Notes: generated by a model from the sequence alone, not told the origin. Numbered from the stretch's first letter, positions 22,731-31,632 are shown. The stretch: 41,271 bases of DNA from Kiloniellales bacterium (GCA_022361275.1 JAKSBE010000587.1:1-41271); one strand, 5' to 3'. Numbers and translations: made by a program.

Positions 22731-22791
22731 CTTCGACAGGCTCAGCATCAGGAGAACTCGCTGCCCCGCCTCGACCCTGAGCCTGTCGAGG
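22731..22791. repeat. Intergenic palindromic repeat (CTTCGACAGGCTCAG / CTGAGCCTGTCGAGG)
   Basis: Left arm CTTCGACAGGCTCAG (22731-22745) and right arm CTGAGCCTGTCGAGG (22777-22791) are inverted copies with one mismatch, around a 31-base spacer. The wording matches a palindromic intergenic repeat that is common in many GC-rich proteobacterial genomes (REP-like). It lies between the 5' end of the creatininase gene and the 3' end of the mannose-1-phosphate guanylyltransferase gene on the minus strand. It may act as a transcript-end hairpin for the latter; no role is proven. Confidence 0.7.
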
Positions 22792-22814
22792 GGTTAGGCG
22801 GCCAACGGCCGCCC

Positions 22815-24239
22815 CTAACCCCGCCCGTCGTCGTCCTCGAAGCGCTCGACGTCGTCCTCTTCCAGGTGGCTGCCGCACTGCACCTCGATGATGTGCAGCG
22901 GCTCCGCGCCCGGATTGCGCAGGCGGTGCAGGCTGCCCTGGGGGATGAAGGTCGATTCCCCGGCCGTCAGGGCGAAGACCTCCTCGCCGCGGGTCACCGC
23001 GGCGCGGCCCCGGACCACGACCCAGTGCTCGCTGCGGTGCCGGTGCCGCTGCAGCGAGATGCCGGCCCCGGGCTTGAGCATCAGGTGCCTGGAGTGGAAA
23101 CCCTCGCCCTTCTGCAGGCTGGTGAAGCTGCCCCAGGGGCGTCGAACCCTGTTCGGCAGGTCGTGTTCCGGGCGGCCCTCGGCGGCCAGGCGCTCGGCGA
23201 TGCCGCGGACCTCCTGGGCCCGGTCCCGGGGACAGACCAGGACCGCGTCCTCCTGGACCACGACCACCAGGTCGCGCACCCCCAGGGTCACCAGCAGCGG
23301 CTTGTCGCTGCGCAGGTAGGAGCCCTGGCTATCCTCGGCCAGAACCTCGCCGATCCGGACGTTGTCCTCGGCGTCGCGCGTGGAGACCCGCCAGAGCGAC
23401 TCCCAGGAGCCGACGTCGCTCCAGCCCATGTCGACCGGCACGACTCCGGCGCGCTCGGTCTTCTCCATCAGGGCGTAGTCGATCGAGACCCTGGGCGCGG
23501 CCTCGAAAGCGGCCGCCTCCAGGCGGGTGAAGTCGAGGTCCAGGGCCGCACCGGCAACGGCGCCGCGCGCCGCCTGGACCACCTCGGGCGCCCGCTCCTC
23601 CAGCTCCGCGATCAGGCGCTCCCGGGGGAAGAGGAAGATGCCGCTGTTCCAAAAGTGGCGGCCGCCCGTGAGGTAGGCCTCGGCCGTCGCCCGGTCCGGC
23701 TTCTCGACGAAGCGCGCGATCCGCCGGCAGCCGGGCAGCCCGGGCAGGGCCGCGCCCTGCTCGATATAGCCGTATCCGGTCTCCGGATAGTCCGGCGCCA
23801 CACCGAAGGTCATCAGCCAACCGGCCGCCGCCGCCGGGGCGGCGCGCTCGACCGCCTCCAGGAAACGTCCGGTCTCGGTGATCAGGTGATCGGAAGGCAG
23901 GACCAGAAGCAGCTCGGCCGGATCCTCGACCGCCGCGTGGGCCGCGGCGGCGATGGCCGGCGCGGTGTTGCGCCCGGCCGGCTCCAGGATCAGCGCCGCG
24001 GCCGCGCGGCCGGCGGCGCGCAGCTGCTCGGCCGCGAGGAAGCGCTGGGCCTCGTTGCAGACCACGATCGGCGCCGCGAAACGGGCCGGGTCGCCGACCC
24101 GCTCCAGGGTCTTGCGGAACAGGCTGGTCTCGCCCAGCAGCTCGGCGAAGGGCTTGCCGGTGGTCGCGCGCGAGACCGGCCAGAGGCGGCTGCCGATCCC
24201 GCCACAGAGGATGACTGGCTGAATGGGAGCTCGGGGCAT
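22815..24239 (-). CDS. Mannose-1-phosphate guanylyltransferase / mannose-6-phosphate isomerase
   Basis: 474 aa bifunctional enzyme of the AlgA/ManC/XanB type. The N-terminal nucleotidyltransferase has VILCGGIGSRLWPVSRATTGKPF (Gly-rich GTP loop and pyrophosphorylase Lys), EPAGRNTAPAIAAAA, LVLPSDHLI, GYGYIEQG, FVEKPDRATAEAYL, HFWNSGIFLF and DMGWSDVGSWESLW. The C-terminal type II phosphomannose isomerase cupin has RPWGSFTSLQKGEGF, LKPGAGISLQRHRHRSEHW and FIPQGSLHRLRNPG. It makes GDP-mannose for polysaccharide or glycan synthesis in the cytoplasm. MPRAPIQP at 24239 is the start fitting homologues; no good Shine-Dalgarno precedes it. It is divergent from tdh, with about 237 bases between. It might feed the nearby glycosyltransferase, but a general role is equally possible. 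Confidence 0.93.
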   Translation of the reverse strand: MPRAPIQPVILCGGIGSRLWPVSRATTGKPFAELLGETSLFRKTLERVGDPARFAAPIVVCNEAQRFLAAEQLRAAGRAAAALILEPAGRNTAPAIAAAAHAAVEDPAELLLVLPSDHLITETGRFLEAVERAAPAAAAGWLMTFGVAPDYPETGYGYIEQGAALPGLPGCRRIARFVEKPDRATAEAYLTGGRHFWNSGIFLFPRERLIAELEERAPEVVQAARGAVAGAALDLDFTRLEAAAFEAAPRVSIDYALMEKTERAGVVPVDMGWSDVGSWESLWRVSTRDAEDNVRIGEVLAEDSQGSYLRSDKPLLVTLGVRDLVVVVQEDAVLVCPRDRAQEVRGIAERLAAEGRPEHDLPNRVRRPWGSFTSLQKGEGFHSRHLMLKPGAGISLQRHRHRSEHWVVVRGRAAVTRGEEVFALTAGESTFIPQGSLHRLRNPGAEPLHIIEVQCGSHLEEDDVERFEDDDGRG

Positions 24240-24476
24240 GCTATTCGGAGGTTTTGGGATGGCTTCGCGGATTAGACAGGATCGTCCCGCAGCCGGCAAT
24301 TCCCTTGCGGCAGCGAAGAGCGGGGCAAGGCTGTGCCTTGCTGTGCCTTTCCTGGGACAGCCGGACGTTCCGGCGGCGCCATTTCGGCCGCGGGTGTCGA
24401 TCTAGGGGATGCCGGCCGCCGCCGCGGGGGGTATAGAGTCGGCCTCGAAGCCTTTCCGAATCCACGAGGAGATTCC

Positions 24477-25436
24477 ATGCGCAGAATCCTGGTGAGCGGC
24501 GCCCTGGGCCAGATCGGCTCCGAACTGGTGCCGGCGCTCCGCGCGCGCTACGGCCGCGACCGGGTCATCGCCTCCGACATCCGCATGATGCCGGCCGGCG
24601 AGCAGGCCGAGCAGGGTCCCTACGAGCATGCCGACTGCACCCAGTCCCACCAGATCCTCGAGGTGATCCGGCGCCACGACGTCGAGCGGGTCTACCACAT
24701 GGCGGCGCTGCTCTCGGCCGTTGCCGAGGACAAGCCGCAGGTCGCCTGGACCGTCAACATGAACGGCCTCTACAACGTGCTGGAGGTCGCCCGGCAGTAC
24801 GACTGCGCGGTCTTCTTTCCCAGCTCGATCGGCGCCTTCGGGCCGAGCACGCCGCGCGATCGGACGCCGCAGGACACGATCCAGCGCCCGACCACCATGT
24901 ACGGGGTCAGCAAGGTCGCCGGCGAGATGCTCTGCGACTACTACGCCCTGCGCTTCGGGATCGACACCCGCGGGGTCCGGCTGCCGGGGCTGATTTCCTA
25001 CGTCGCGCCGCCGGGCGGCGGCACCACCGACTACGCCGTGGACATCTTCTACCACGCCCTGCGCTACGGCCGTTACACCTGCTTCCTGCGCCCCGACACC
25101 TGCCTGGACATGATGTACATGCCCGACGCGATCCGGGCCATGATCGAGGTGATGGAGGCCGACCCCGCCCGGCTGACGCACCGCAACGCCTTCAACATCA
25201 CCGCCATGAGCTTCACCCCCGAGGTCCTGGCCGAGGCGATCCGCCAGCACCTGCCGGGCTTCGCGATCGACTACGAGGTCGATCCGGTGCGCCAGGCCAT
25301 CGCCGATTCCTGGCCGCGCTCCCTCGACGACTCCGCGGCGCGGAGCGAATGGGGCTGGGCGGCGGCCTACGACCTGCCGGCGATGACCGAGGACATGCTG
25401 AGCAAGCTGGACGCCAAGCTGAAGGCCGCCAAGTAG
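24477..25436 (+). CDS. tdh: L-threonine 3-dehydrogenase, SDR (epimerase-like) type
   Basis: 319 aa extended short-chain dehydrogenase. RILVSGALGQIGSELVPAL (GxxGxxG, residues about 3-21), VIASDIRM (NAD-specific acidic residue), MAALLSAVAEDKPQVAWTVN, FFPSSIGAFGPSTP (catalytic Ser) and TTMYGVSKVAGEMLCDYY (catalytic Tyr and Lys) are typical of the NAD-dependent threonine dehydrogenases that resemble UDP-galactose epimerase rather than the zinc-containing MDR enzyme of E. coli. It oxidises L-threonine to 2-amino-3-oxobutanoate, which the next gene product cleaves. ATG 24477 is preceded by GAGGAG at good spacing. The gap to kbl is 38 bases with its own AAGGAG, so the two form an operon. Confidence 0.93.
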   Translation: MRRILVSGALGQIGSELVPALRARYGRDRVIASDIRMMPAGEQAEQGPYEHADCTQSHQILEVIRRHDVERVYHMAALLSAVAEDKPQVAWTVNMNGLYNVLEVARQYDCAVFFPSSIGAFGPSTPRDRTPQDTIQRPTTMYGVSKVAGEMLCDYYALRFGIDTRGVRLPGLISYVAPPGGGTTDYAVDIFYHALRYGRYTCFLRPDTCLDMMYMPDAIRAMIEVMEADPARLTHRNAFNITAMSFTPEVLAEAIRQHLPGFAIDYEVDPVRQAIADSWPRSLDDSAARSEWGWAAAYDLPAMTEDMLSKLDAKLKAAK

Positions 25437-25474
25437 GCGAACAAGCAAGAGGTAAGAGAAGGAGACGGGCCGCC

Positions 25475-26701
25475 ATGCCCCACGACCGACTGGAAAAGCT
25501 GCTGGCCGCCCAGGTCGAGGATCTCGACCGGGCCGGGCCCCTCAAGGGGCGGGAGACCGTGATCGTCGGCGTGGTCCCGCCGCAGGGCGGCAAGGGGCCG
25601 CGCTATCTGCTGCAGGGCCAGGGCGAACGGCGCTTCCTGCGCATGAACGCCAACGCCTATCTCGGGCTGTCCTTCCACGAGGCGGTCATGGCCGCCGAGG
25701 AGGCCGCGGTCCGGCGCTACGGCACCGGCCCCGGCGCGGTGCGCTTCATCAGCGGCACCTGGGAGCCCCACGTCGCGCTGGAGGCCCGCTTGGCCGCCTT
25801 CCACGGCCGCGAGGCGGCGATGATCTTCAGCTCCGCCTACGCCACCATCCTGGGCGTGCTGACGCCCCTGATCACCAAGGAGACCGCGGTGATCAGCGAC
25901 GAGCTCAACCACAACTGCATCATCAACGCGATCCGCATGGCCCAACCGGCGGAGAAGCACGTCTATCGCCATCTCGACATGGAGGAGCTGGCGCAAAGCC
26001 TCAAGGCCGCGAGCCGCGCCTGCCGCCGCGCCATCGTGGTCACCGACGGCATCTTCTCCATGCGCGGCGACCACGCGCCGCTGGAGCGGGTCATGGAGCT
26101 GGCGCGGGAGCACGACGCCGACTTCCCGGAGAACGTCCTGGTCGTGGTCGACGACTCCCACGGCGTCGGCGCTTTCGGCGCCACCGGTCGTGGCACCGAG
26201 GAGCACACCGCCTGCCCGCCGGTCGACGTCCTGGTCGCCACACTGGGCAAGGCCTTCGGGGTCAACGGCGGCTACGTCACCGCCGGCCGGGCGGTGATCG
26301 ACTACCTGCGCGAGACCTCGCCCTGCTACATCTATTCCAACCCCATCACCCCGGGCGAGGCCGCCGCCGCCGAGACCGCCCTCGACATCGTCGACAGCCC
26401 GGAGGGCCGGGCCCTGCTCGACCACCTGCGCGCCATGGCGCTGCGCTTCGATGCCGGTCTCAACGCCCTGGGCTTCGAGACCATTCCCGGCGAGCACCCC
26501 GTGGTGCCGCTGATGGTGCGCGACACCGACCGCACTTCGGCCCTGGTCACCCACCTCCGGAACCACGGCATCCTGGCCACCGGCCTCAACTATCCGGTCG
26601 TGCCGCGCGGCGACGAGGAGATCCGCTTCCAGATCTCCGCCGACCACACCGAGGCCGACATCGACGAGGCGCTGGAGGCGCTGCGCGCCTTTCCGGGATG
26701 A
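25475..26701 (+). CDS. kbl: Glycine C-acetyltransferase / 2-amino-3-ketobutyrate CoA ligase family
   Basis: 408 aa PLP-dependent alpha-oxoamine synthase. Visible motifs: RFLRMNANAYLGLSFHEAVM, GTGPGAVRFISGTWEPHVAL, NVLVVVDDSHGVGAFGATGR (Asp and His contacting PLP) and VLVATLGKAFGVNGGYVTAG with the Schiff-base Lys. It joins acetyl-CoA to glycine or, in catabolism, cleaves 2-amino-3-oxobutanoate with CoA to glycine and acetyl-CoA. Position directly after tdh and the similar length to Kbl (about 398 aa) support this over the related 8-amino-7-oxononanoate synthase (BioF) and ALA synthase, even though a biotin gene occurs elsewhere in the window. A strong AAGGAG precedes ATG 25475. Confidence 0.92.
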   Translation: MPHDRLEKLLAAQVEDLDRAGPLKGRETVIVGVVPPQGGKGPRYLLQGQGERRFLRMNANAYLGLSFHEAVMAAEEAAVRRYGTGPGAVRFISGTWEPHVALEARLAAFHGREAAMIFSSAYATILGVLTPLITKETAVISDELNHNCIINAIRMAQPAEKHVYRHLDMEELAQSLKAASRACRRAIVVTDGIFSMRGDHAPLERVMELAREHDADFPENVLVVVDDSHGVGAFGATGRGTEEHTACPPVDVLVATLGKAFGVNGGYVTAGRAVIDYLRETSPCYIYSNPITPGEAAAAETALDIVDSPEGRALLDHLRAMALRFDAGLNALGFETIPGEHPVVPLMVRDTDRTSALVTHLRNHGILATGLNYPVVPRGDEEIRFQISADHTEADIDEALEALRAFPG

Positions 26702-26794
26702 GAAGGCCGGCGCACAGCCGACACCTGGGCCTCGACGGCACCTCGGGCGCGCCTTTGCCGTTTGCCGTCAGAGAAAGGCCGCAACCCGTCAAAG

Positions 26795-26844
26795 CAGATC
26801 AGGACCGGATCAGACTCGAGTCAATCTGAGCCGGTCTTGATCTG
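26795..26844. terminator. Long hairpin between converging kbl and CHRD genes (probable bidirectional terminator)
   Basis: Arms CAGATCAGGACCGGATCAGA (26795-26814) and TCTGAGCCGGTCTTGATCTG (26825-26844) are complementary at 18 of 20 positions around a 10-base loop that is itself nearly palindromic (CTCGAG). It lies between the stop codons of converging genes (26701 and 26906), the usual place for a shared transcription end. No U-tract is present, so termination would need Rho or another helper. Its outer ends (AGATCA...TGATCT) and 50-base size resemble the dyad at 6920-6971. Nothing else is seen in 26702-26905. Confidence 0.5.
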
Positions 26845-26905
26845 GCCGGACCTGGGAAAGTCAAGATCCGGCGCGCGGCCTATCGGGCGTCAGGCGTCTT
26901 GGGCA

Positions 26906-27478
26906 TCAATCGTCGAAATCATCCCGGTCCTCATCGAACGCAGAGAGCGCAAAGACCTGGCCGCGGACTTCACCGGCCGGGTTCGCCTCGGCGTGAACGT
27001 TCAGATAGATGATCCCATCCAGGACGGCGGCGAACAGGGAAGCGATGTTGTTGATCGAGACGCCACATACCGGATCGGCAGCGAAGTCGACAGGCTCGAT
27101 ATCGTCGTTGGTGAGCCTGCCGCGGGCCAGAAGTCCGTCTACATCGATACCGCCTGGACCGCCAACGGGCGCGACGTTGAACAAGAAAGCGACGATCGGT
27201 CCGTTGACGCCGGCGCGGGCGCAGTGCAGGTGCGCCTGCGTGATCGCTTCGCCGTCGAAAACCCGCAGATTGAACCGGACCGACGAAAGATCTTCAGCGA
27301 AAGCGAGCCTCAAGGTGGCGCTCGTGTCGGTCAGGACGCCGCCTGGCGGCTGGACTTCCTGAGCGCCGCTGGCAAAGGTCTTGAACCTGAATGCGCTGCG
27401 ATCGTCACCCCCCGCAACGGCGGCGGACGAGACGGCGATCGCGACGGCGAGGACGATAAGGCTGGTCAGGTGTCTCAT
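26906..27478 (-). CDS. Secreted CHRD-domain protein
   Basis: 190 aa. A strong Shine-Dalgarno (GGGAGGAAC, ending about 4 bases before the ATG) fixes the start at 27478, giving a clear signal peptide (MRHLTSLIVLAVAIAVSSAA, then VAG). The mature part is a single CHRD domain: FKTFASGAQEVQPPGGVLTD, ATLRLAFAEDLSSVRFNLRV, ITQAHLHCARAGVNGPIVAF and the closing IIYLNVHAEANPAGEVRGQV. CHRD domains were named from chordin and are widespread in secreted bacterial proteins; some bind metal, but no enzymatic role is established. The C-terminus is very acidic (DEDRDDFDD). It appears monocistronic and converges with kbl. The earlier in-frame codons lack a ribosome-binding site and a signal peptide. Confidence 0.88.
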   Translation of the reverse strand: MRHLTSLIVLAVAIAVSSAAVAGGDDRSAFRFKTFASGAQEVQPPGGVLTDTSATLRLAFAEDLSSVRFNLRVFDGEAITQAHLHCARAGVNGPIVAFLFNVAPVGGPGGIDVDGLLARGRLTNDDIEPVDFAADPVCGVSINNIASLFAAVLDGIIYLNVHAEANPAGEVRGQVFALSAFDEDRDDFDD

Positions 27479-27954
27479 CAGTGTTCCTCCCTCGTATTGG
27501 GCAAGTCTCTTGCGCGTGCCGAGGAAGTCTTCCACTTCAGAATCGCGAATCATGTCCGAAGCATACTCGGCACACGATACACGCCATGGTTGTCGCAAGT
27601 TCTCGCGGGCGCAATTCAATTTTCCGTGTTCATCCACGTGGCGCGGTCCTGCTGCCTGCCCACGCGAGAGATCGGCCTGTCGCACAAGGCGTCCAGTCCG
27701 CAGGTTCGAACGGACCGGCAGGGACCCTGCTGCGCGAAGCCTCGAGGCGCACCTTCAAGTCGACCGGCACGATCATCTGGGTGACCTTCGGCGCGACGGC
27801 GCTGGCCGGCAGATGCTGTTCTACGAGATGACGGCGGCCGACGCCTGCCCGATCATGGCGGGGCATGTCGATCTACGAAATCCAGCCGCAAGGCAAGGCC
27901 AAGGACTTCCAGACCTACGACGAGCCGACGGCTGCGACCTGACACCGGCGGCGG
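27479..27954. other. Intergenic region with a possible decayed reading frame
   Basis: The part next to the CHRD gene should hold its promoter. From about 27750 to 27944 on the plus strand there is coding-like sequence whose sense moves between frames: FKSTGTIIWVTFGATALAG, then LFYEMTAADACPIMAG one frame over, then MSIYEIQPQGKAKDFQTYDE (ATG 27865, stop 27942-27944). This could be a decayed small gene or chance in GC-rich sequence. I do not recognise a family, and no intact gene is supported. Confidence 0.3.
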
Positions 27955-29592
27955 TCAGGCGATGGCGTCCTGGCGGGCCGGCAGCCAGTGCCGGCCGGGC
28001 ACGGCGGCGAGCAGGTCCCTGGTGTAGGCGTCCTGGGGATCGCGGAAGATCTCGCCGGTCGATCCGGTCTCGACCACCACGCCGTGGCGCATCACCGCGA
28101 TCCGGTCGCAGACCTGGGCCGCGACCCGGAGGTCGTGGGTGATGAAGATCATCGACAGCGCCAAGCGCTCGCGGATCTCGTCCAGCAGGCGCAGGATCTG
28201 CGCCTGAATCGAGACGTCCAACGCCGAGACCGGCTCGTCGGCGACCAGCACCTCGGGGTCGAGGGCGAGCGCTCGGGCGATGCCGATGCGCTGGCGCTGG
28301 CCGCCGGAGAACTCGTGCGGATAGCGGTCGTAGGCGCGTTCGTCGAGGCCGACGATGGACAGCAGCTCCCGCGCCCGGGCCTGCGCCGCGGCGGGCGACT
28401 GGCCCTGGATCAGCGGGCCCTGGGCGATGATCCGGCCGACCTTGGTGCGCGGGTTGAGCGAGGCGAAGGGGTCCTGGAAGACCATCTGGATCTTGGCCCG
28501 AAAGGGGCGCATCGCCGCCCGGCCCAGGGGCCTGAGGTCGCGGCCGTGCAGGAGGATCTGGCCCGCGTCGGCGTCGTTGAGGCAGACGATGCAGCGGGCG
28601 ACGGTCGACTTGCCCGAGCCGCTCTCGCCGACGATGCCGAGAGTCTCGCCCCGGCGCAGCTCCAGGGCCACGTCCTTCGCCGCCGTGACCCTGCGCTCCT
28701 TGCCGCCGAGGCCGAAGAAGCCGCCGCCGCTGCGGTAGACCTTGGTCAGGCCCACGACCTGCAGCACCGGCTCCGCCGAGCGTTGGCGCGGCGGCCGCGG
28801 CACCAGGCTCGGCACCGCGGCGATCAGGTCCCGGGTGTAGGGGTGTTCGGGCGCGTTCAGCACCTTCTCCGCACTGCCCGCCTCGACCACGCGGCCCTGC
28901 TGCATCACCGCGACCCGGTCGGCGATGTCGGCGACTACGCCGAAGTCGTGGGTGATGAAGAGCACGCCGGTGTTGTGGGCCGCCTGCAGCTCCTTGATCA
29001 GCTTCAGGATCTGCGCCTGGGTGGTCACGTCCAGGGCCGTGGTCGGCTCGTCGGCGATCAGGATCCTGGGATCGAGCGCCAGGGCCATGGCGATCATCGC
29101 CCGCTGCCGCTGGCCACCGGAGAGCTCGTGGGGGTAGGCGCCGATGATCCGCGCCGGGTCCGGCAGATGCACGTCGTCCAACAGGGCCGTCGCCCGCTGC
29201 CGCCGCTCCTTGCGCCCCATCCGCGCGTGGAAACGGAAGACCTCGTCGATCTGGTCGCCGATGGTCATGACCGGATTGAGCGCGGTCATGGGCTCCTGGA
29301 AGATCATCGAGATCTCGCTGCCCCGGATCTGGCGCAGCCGCGCCGGGCCGACCCGGGTCAGGTCCTCGGCACCGAAGCGGATGCCGCCCGTCTCGACCTT
29401 GACGTGGGGCGCCGGCAGCAGGCCCATGACCGCGCGCGCGGTCAGAGACTTGCCGGATCCGCTCTCGCCGACGACGCAGAGGATCTCGTTGGGCGCCAGC
29501 TCCAGGTCGACCTGCTCGACCGCGTAGCGGCGCTCCGAGCCCTCGGGCAGGGCGACGTGGAGGTCCCGGATTTCGAGCAGGGGGCCCGTCAT
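27955..29592 (-). CDS. Dipeptide/oligopeptide-type ABC transporter, double ATP-binding fusion protein
   Basis: 545 aa with two complete ABC domains, equivalent to DppD and DppF joined (GsiA-like). Domain 1: Walker A GESGSGKS at 42-49, [10 protein letters not shown], signature [10 protein letters not shown] near 157, Walker [13 protein letters not shown], switch FITHDF. Domain 2: Walker [10 protein letters not shown] at 322-330, [38 protein letters not shown]. Both nucleotide sites look intact. The [17 protein letters not shown] and [16 protein letters not shown] segments are the oligopeptide-transporter C-terminal signatures. ATG 29592 ([11 protein letters not shown]) is preferred; an in-frame ATG at 29625 overlaps the permease stop and is possible. 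It is the last gene of the minus-strand operon. Confidence 0.94.
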   Translation of the reverse strand: MTGPLLEIRDLHVALPEGSERRYAVEQVDLELAPNEILCVVGESGSGKSLTARAVMGLLPAPHVKVETGGIRFGAEDLTRVGPARLRQIRGSEISMIFQEPMTALNPVMTIGDQIDEVFRFHARMGRKERRQRATALLDDVHLPDPARIIGAYPHELSGGQRQRAMIAMALALDPRILIADEPTTALDVTTQAQILKLIKELQAAHNTGVLFITHDFGVVADIADRVAVMQQGRVVEAGSAEKVLNAPEHPYTRDLIAAVPSLVPRPPRQRSAEPVLQVVGLTKVYRSGGGFFGLGGKERRVTAAKDVALELRRGETLGIVGESGSGKSTVARCIVCLNDADAGQILLHGRDLRPLGRAAMRPFRAKIQMVFQDPFASLNPRTKVGRIIAQGPLIQGQSPAAAQARARELLSIVGLDERAYDRYPHEFSGGQRQRIGIARALALDPEVLVADEPVSALDVSIQAQILRLLDEIRERLALSMIFITHDLRVAAQVCDRIAVMRHGVVVETGSTGEIFRDPQDAYTRDLLAAVPGRHWLPARQDAIA

Positions 29593-29621
29593 TCCACGAC
29601 CCCCGTCATTCCCCGCCCCCA

Positions 29622-30470
29622 TCATCGCCGTTCCCGGAGGCGCGGGTTCAGGGCGTCGTTGAAGCCCTCGCCGACAAGGTTGATCGCCAGTACCGTGACC
29701 AGGATCGCCAGGCCCGGGAAGGTGCAGACCCACCAGGCGCTGCGCAACACCGTGCGGCCGGCGCCGATCAGGAAGCCCCAGCTCATGATGTTGGGGTCGC
29801 CCAGGCCGAGGAAGGACAGGCCGCTCTCGATCAGGATCGCGGTCGCGACCATCAGCGAGCCCGTGACGATGATCGGCGAGAGGCAGTTGGGCAGGATCTC
29901 GCCCAGCATGATCCGGAGATCGCTCATGCCCAGGGTATGGCAGGCCTGGACGAACTCGCGGTTGCGCAGAGACAGGAACTCGCCGCGCACCAGGCGCGCC
30001 ACCGCCGGCCAGGAGACCACCGCGATGGCGATGACGATGCTCTCGATCGAGGGCTTCATGATCGCGACCAGCAGGATCGCAAAGACGAAGGAGGGGATGG
30101 TCTGGAACATCTCCGTCGTGCGCATCAGGAGGTCGTCGATCCAGCCGCCGTAGTAGCCCGCGAGCCCGCCCATGAGGGCGCCGAAGCCGACCGCGACCAG
30201 GGTCGCCACCAGGCCGATCAAGAGCGAGGTCTTGGCGCCGTGGGCGATGCCCGCCGCCACGTCGCGGCCCAGGGAATCGCTGCCCAGCAGGAAGCCCCCC
30301 GTCGCCGGCGGCGACATCGGCCGTCCCGCGAGCGTGAAGGGATCGTCGGGGAAGAAGATGTGCGCCGTCGCCGCCAGGACGGTGACCGCGGCCAGGATCA
30401 CCAGGCCGGCGACCGCCGAGTAGTTGCGCCGGTAGAGCCGCCAGAAGCTCGCCAGGTTCTCGCGCGTCAT
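29622..30470 (-). CDS. Dipeptide/oligopeptide-type ABC transporter permease (DppC-like)
   Basis: 282 aa inner-membrane permease. The first membrane segment (YSAVAGLVILAAVTVLAATA) follows the family's N-terminal RLYRRN; next come the DppC hallmark GGFLLGSDSLGRDVAAGIAH, five more hydrophobic segments, the EAA loop REFVQACHTLGMSDLRIMLGEILPN that docks to the ATPase, and ESGLSFLGLGDPNIMSWG. The C-terminal GEGFNDALNPRLRERR is typical. ATG 30470 has AGGTGG nine bases upstream; GTG 30479 is an alternative. Its stop overlaps a possible ATPase start at 29625. The upstream gap to the DppB-like gene holds a palindromic repeat. Confidence 0.94.
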   Translation of the reverse strand: MTRENLASFWRLYRRNYSAVAGLVILAAVTVLAATAHIFFPDDPFTLAGRPMSPPATGGFLLGSDSLGRDVAAGIAHGAKTSLLIGLVATLVAVGFGALMGGLAGYYGGWIDDLLMRTTEMFQTIPSFVFAILLVAIMKPSIESIVIAIAVVSWPAVARLVRGEFLSLRNREFVQACHTLGMSDLRIMLGEILPNCLSPIIVTGSLMVATAILIESGLSFLGLGDPNIMSWGFLIGAGRTVLRSAWWVCTFPGLAILVTVLAINLVGEGFNDALNPRLRERR

Positions 30471-30501
30471 GCCTGGCACCCACCTGCTGACGTTGGAGAG
30501 T

Positions 30502-30602
30502 CACCCCCACTCCACCCTCCCCCATCAAGGGGGAGGGCTAATGCGGCGACCGTGCGCCCTCTTCTCCCTCCCCCTTGATGGGGGAGGGCCGGGGTGGGGG
30601 TG
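30502..30602. repeat. Pair of inverted C-rich palindromes between two permease genes
   Basis: The core palindrome CCCTCCCCC-ATCAA-GGGGGAGGG occurs at about 30515-30537 and again as its inverted copy (CCCTCCCCCTTGATGGGGGAGGG) at about 30566-30588. Flanks CACCCCCACTCCA (from 30502) and GGCCGGGGTGGGGGTG (to 30602) are also inverted relatives, so the whole 101 bases can fold into two hairpins or one long one. A third copy lies at 21751-21779. Inside a transporter operon such a structure may stabilise the upstream mRNA or lower expression of downstream genes; this is inference. Its recurrence marks it as a dispersed intergenic repeat family. Confidence 0.72.
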
Positions 30603-30627
30603 GAACACCGATGTCTGCAAGTCGGCA

Positions 30628-31614
30628 TCAGCTCACCTCGATCCGCGGGTCCAGGAGGGAGTAGATGATGTCGACCACCAGGTTGACCGCCACGACCAGC
30701 AGCGCCGACAGCAGGAAGATGCCGAGCAGCAGGTTGAGGTCGCGGGCGAAGAGGGCCTCGAAGGCCAGCATGCCCAGGCCCGGCCAGGCGAAGACCGATT
30801 CCACGATCACCGAGCCGCCGATCAGGGCACCGACCTGCACCCCGGCCATGGTGACGACCGGCAGCAGGGCGTTGCGCAGCACGTGGACGAAGACGATCCG
30901 CCGCTCGGTCACCCCCTTGGCCCGGGCGGTGGTCACGTAATCCATGCCGGCCTGCTCCAGCATCGAGGCGCGCATCAGGCGGGTGTAGAGCGCCAGGTAG
31001 AACAGCGACAGGGTGATGGTCGGCAGCACCAGGTGATGGGCGATGTCCAGGACCCGGTCCCAGCCGGTGTGGAAGGCGGCGATGTTCTCCATGCCGCTGG
31101 TCGGGAACCAGCCGAGGTTCAGCGAGAAGACCACGATCATCATCAGGCCGACCCAGAACAGCGGCGTCGCGTAGGTGACCAGGGCGAAGACCGAGATCAG
31201 GTTGTCGCGCCAGGTGTTCAGGCCCATCGCCGCGATCAGGCCGAGGACGATGCCGAGGCCGACCGCCAGCAGGATGGTGCTGACCATCAGCAGCAGGGTC
31301 GGCAGGAAGCGGTCCAGCACCAGCTGCGAGACCGGCATCTCGTGGCGGAAGGAGTAGCCCAGGTCGAAGCTGAGGACGTTCTTCAGGTAGATCGCGAGTT
31401 GCACCGGCAGCGGCTTGTCCAGGCCGAACTTCTGGCGCAGCTCGGCCATGTACTCCGGCGTCGCCGAGCCCGCCTCGCCGGCCAGCACGTCGACCGCGTC
31501 GCCCTCCGCCATGTGCAGCAGGAAGAAGTTGACGACCACGATGGCGAGCACGATCGGCAGCGCCTGGAGCAGCCGCTTGAGCACGTAGCGCAGGCGTTTG
31601 ACCGAGTGGTTCAT
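30628..31614 (-). CDS. Dipeptide/oligopeptide-type ABC transporter permease (DppB-like)
   Basis: 328 aa inner-membrane permease. The N-terminal helix LLQALPIVLAIVVVNFFLLH and the periplasmic loop with MAELRQKFGLDKPLPVQLAIY and SFDLGYSFRHEMPVSQLVLD are DppB signatures. Six membrane segments and the ATPase-docking loop DYVTTARAKGVTERRIVFVH follow, ending with ESVFAWPGLGMLAFEALFAR and IIYSLLDPRIEVS. Length and topology are normal. The ATG at 31614 has no strong Shine-Dalgarno. It follows the binding-protein gene after a 155-base gap that contains a tandem repeat and is followed by the DppC-like gene after a palindromic repeat. Confidence 0.95.
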   Translation of the reverse strand: MNHSVKRLRYVLKRLLQALPIVLAIVVVNFFLLHMAEGDAVDVLAGEAGSATPEYMAELRQKFGLDKPLPVQLAIYLKNVLSFDLGYSFRHEMPVSQLVLDRFLPTLLLMVSTILLAVGLGIVLGLIAAMGLNTWRDNLISVFALVTYATPLFWVGLMMIVVFSLNLGWFPTSGMENIAAFHTGWDRVLDIAHHLVLPTITLSLFYLALYTRLMRASMLEQAGMDYVTTARAKGVTERRIVFVHVLRNALLPVVTMAGVQVGALIGGSVIVESVFAWPGLGMLAFEALFARDLNLLLGIFLLSALLVVAVNLVVDIIYSLLDPRIEVS

Positions 31615-31632
31615 GCCGTGTCGGAGAGTCCT

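Noticed and set aside
29626-30528. Upstream extension of the double-ATPase frame to 30528
   Set aside because: It is an out-of-frame reading of the DppC-like permease; ABC similarity starts after 29592.
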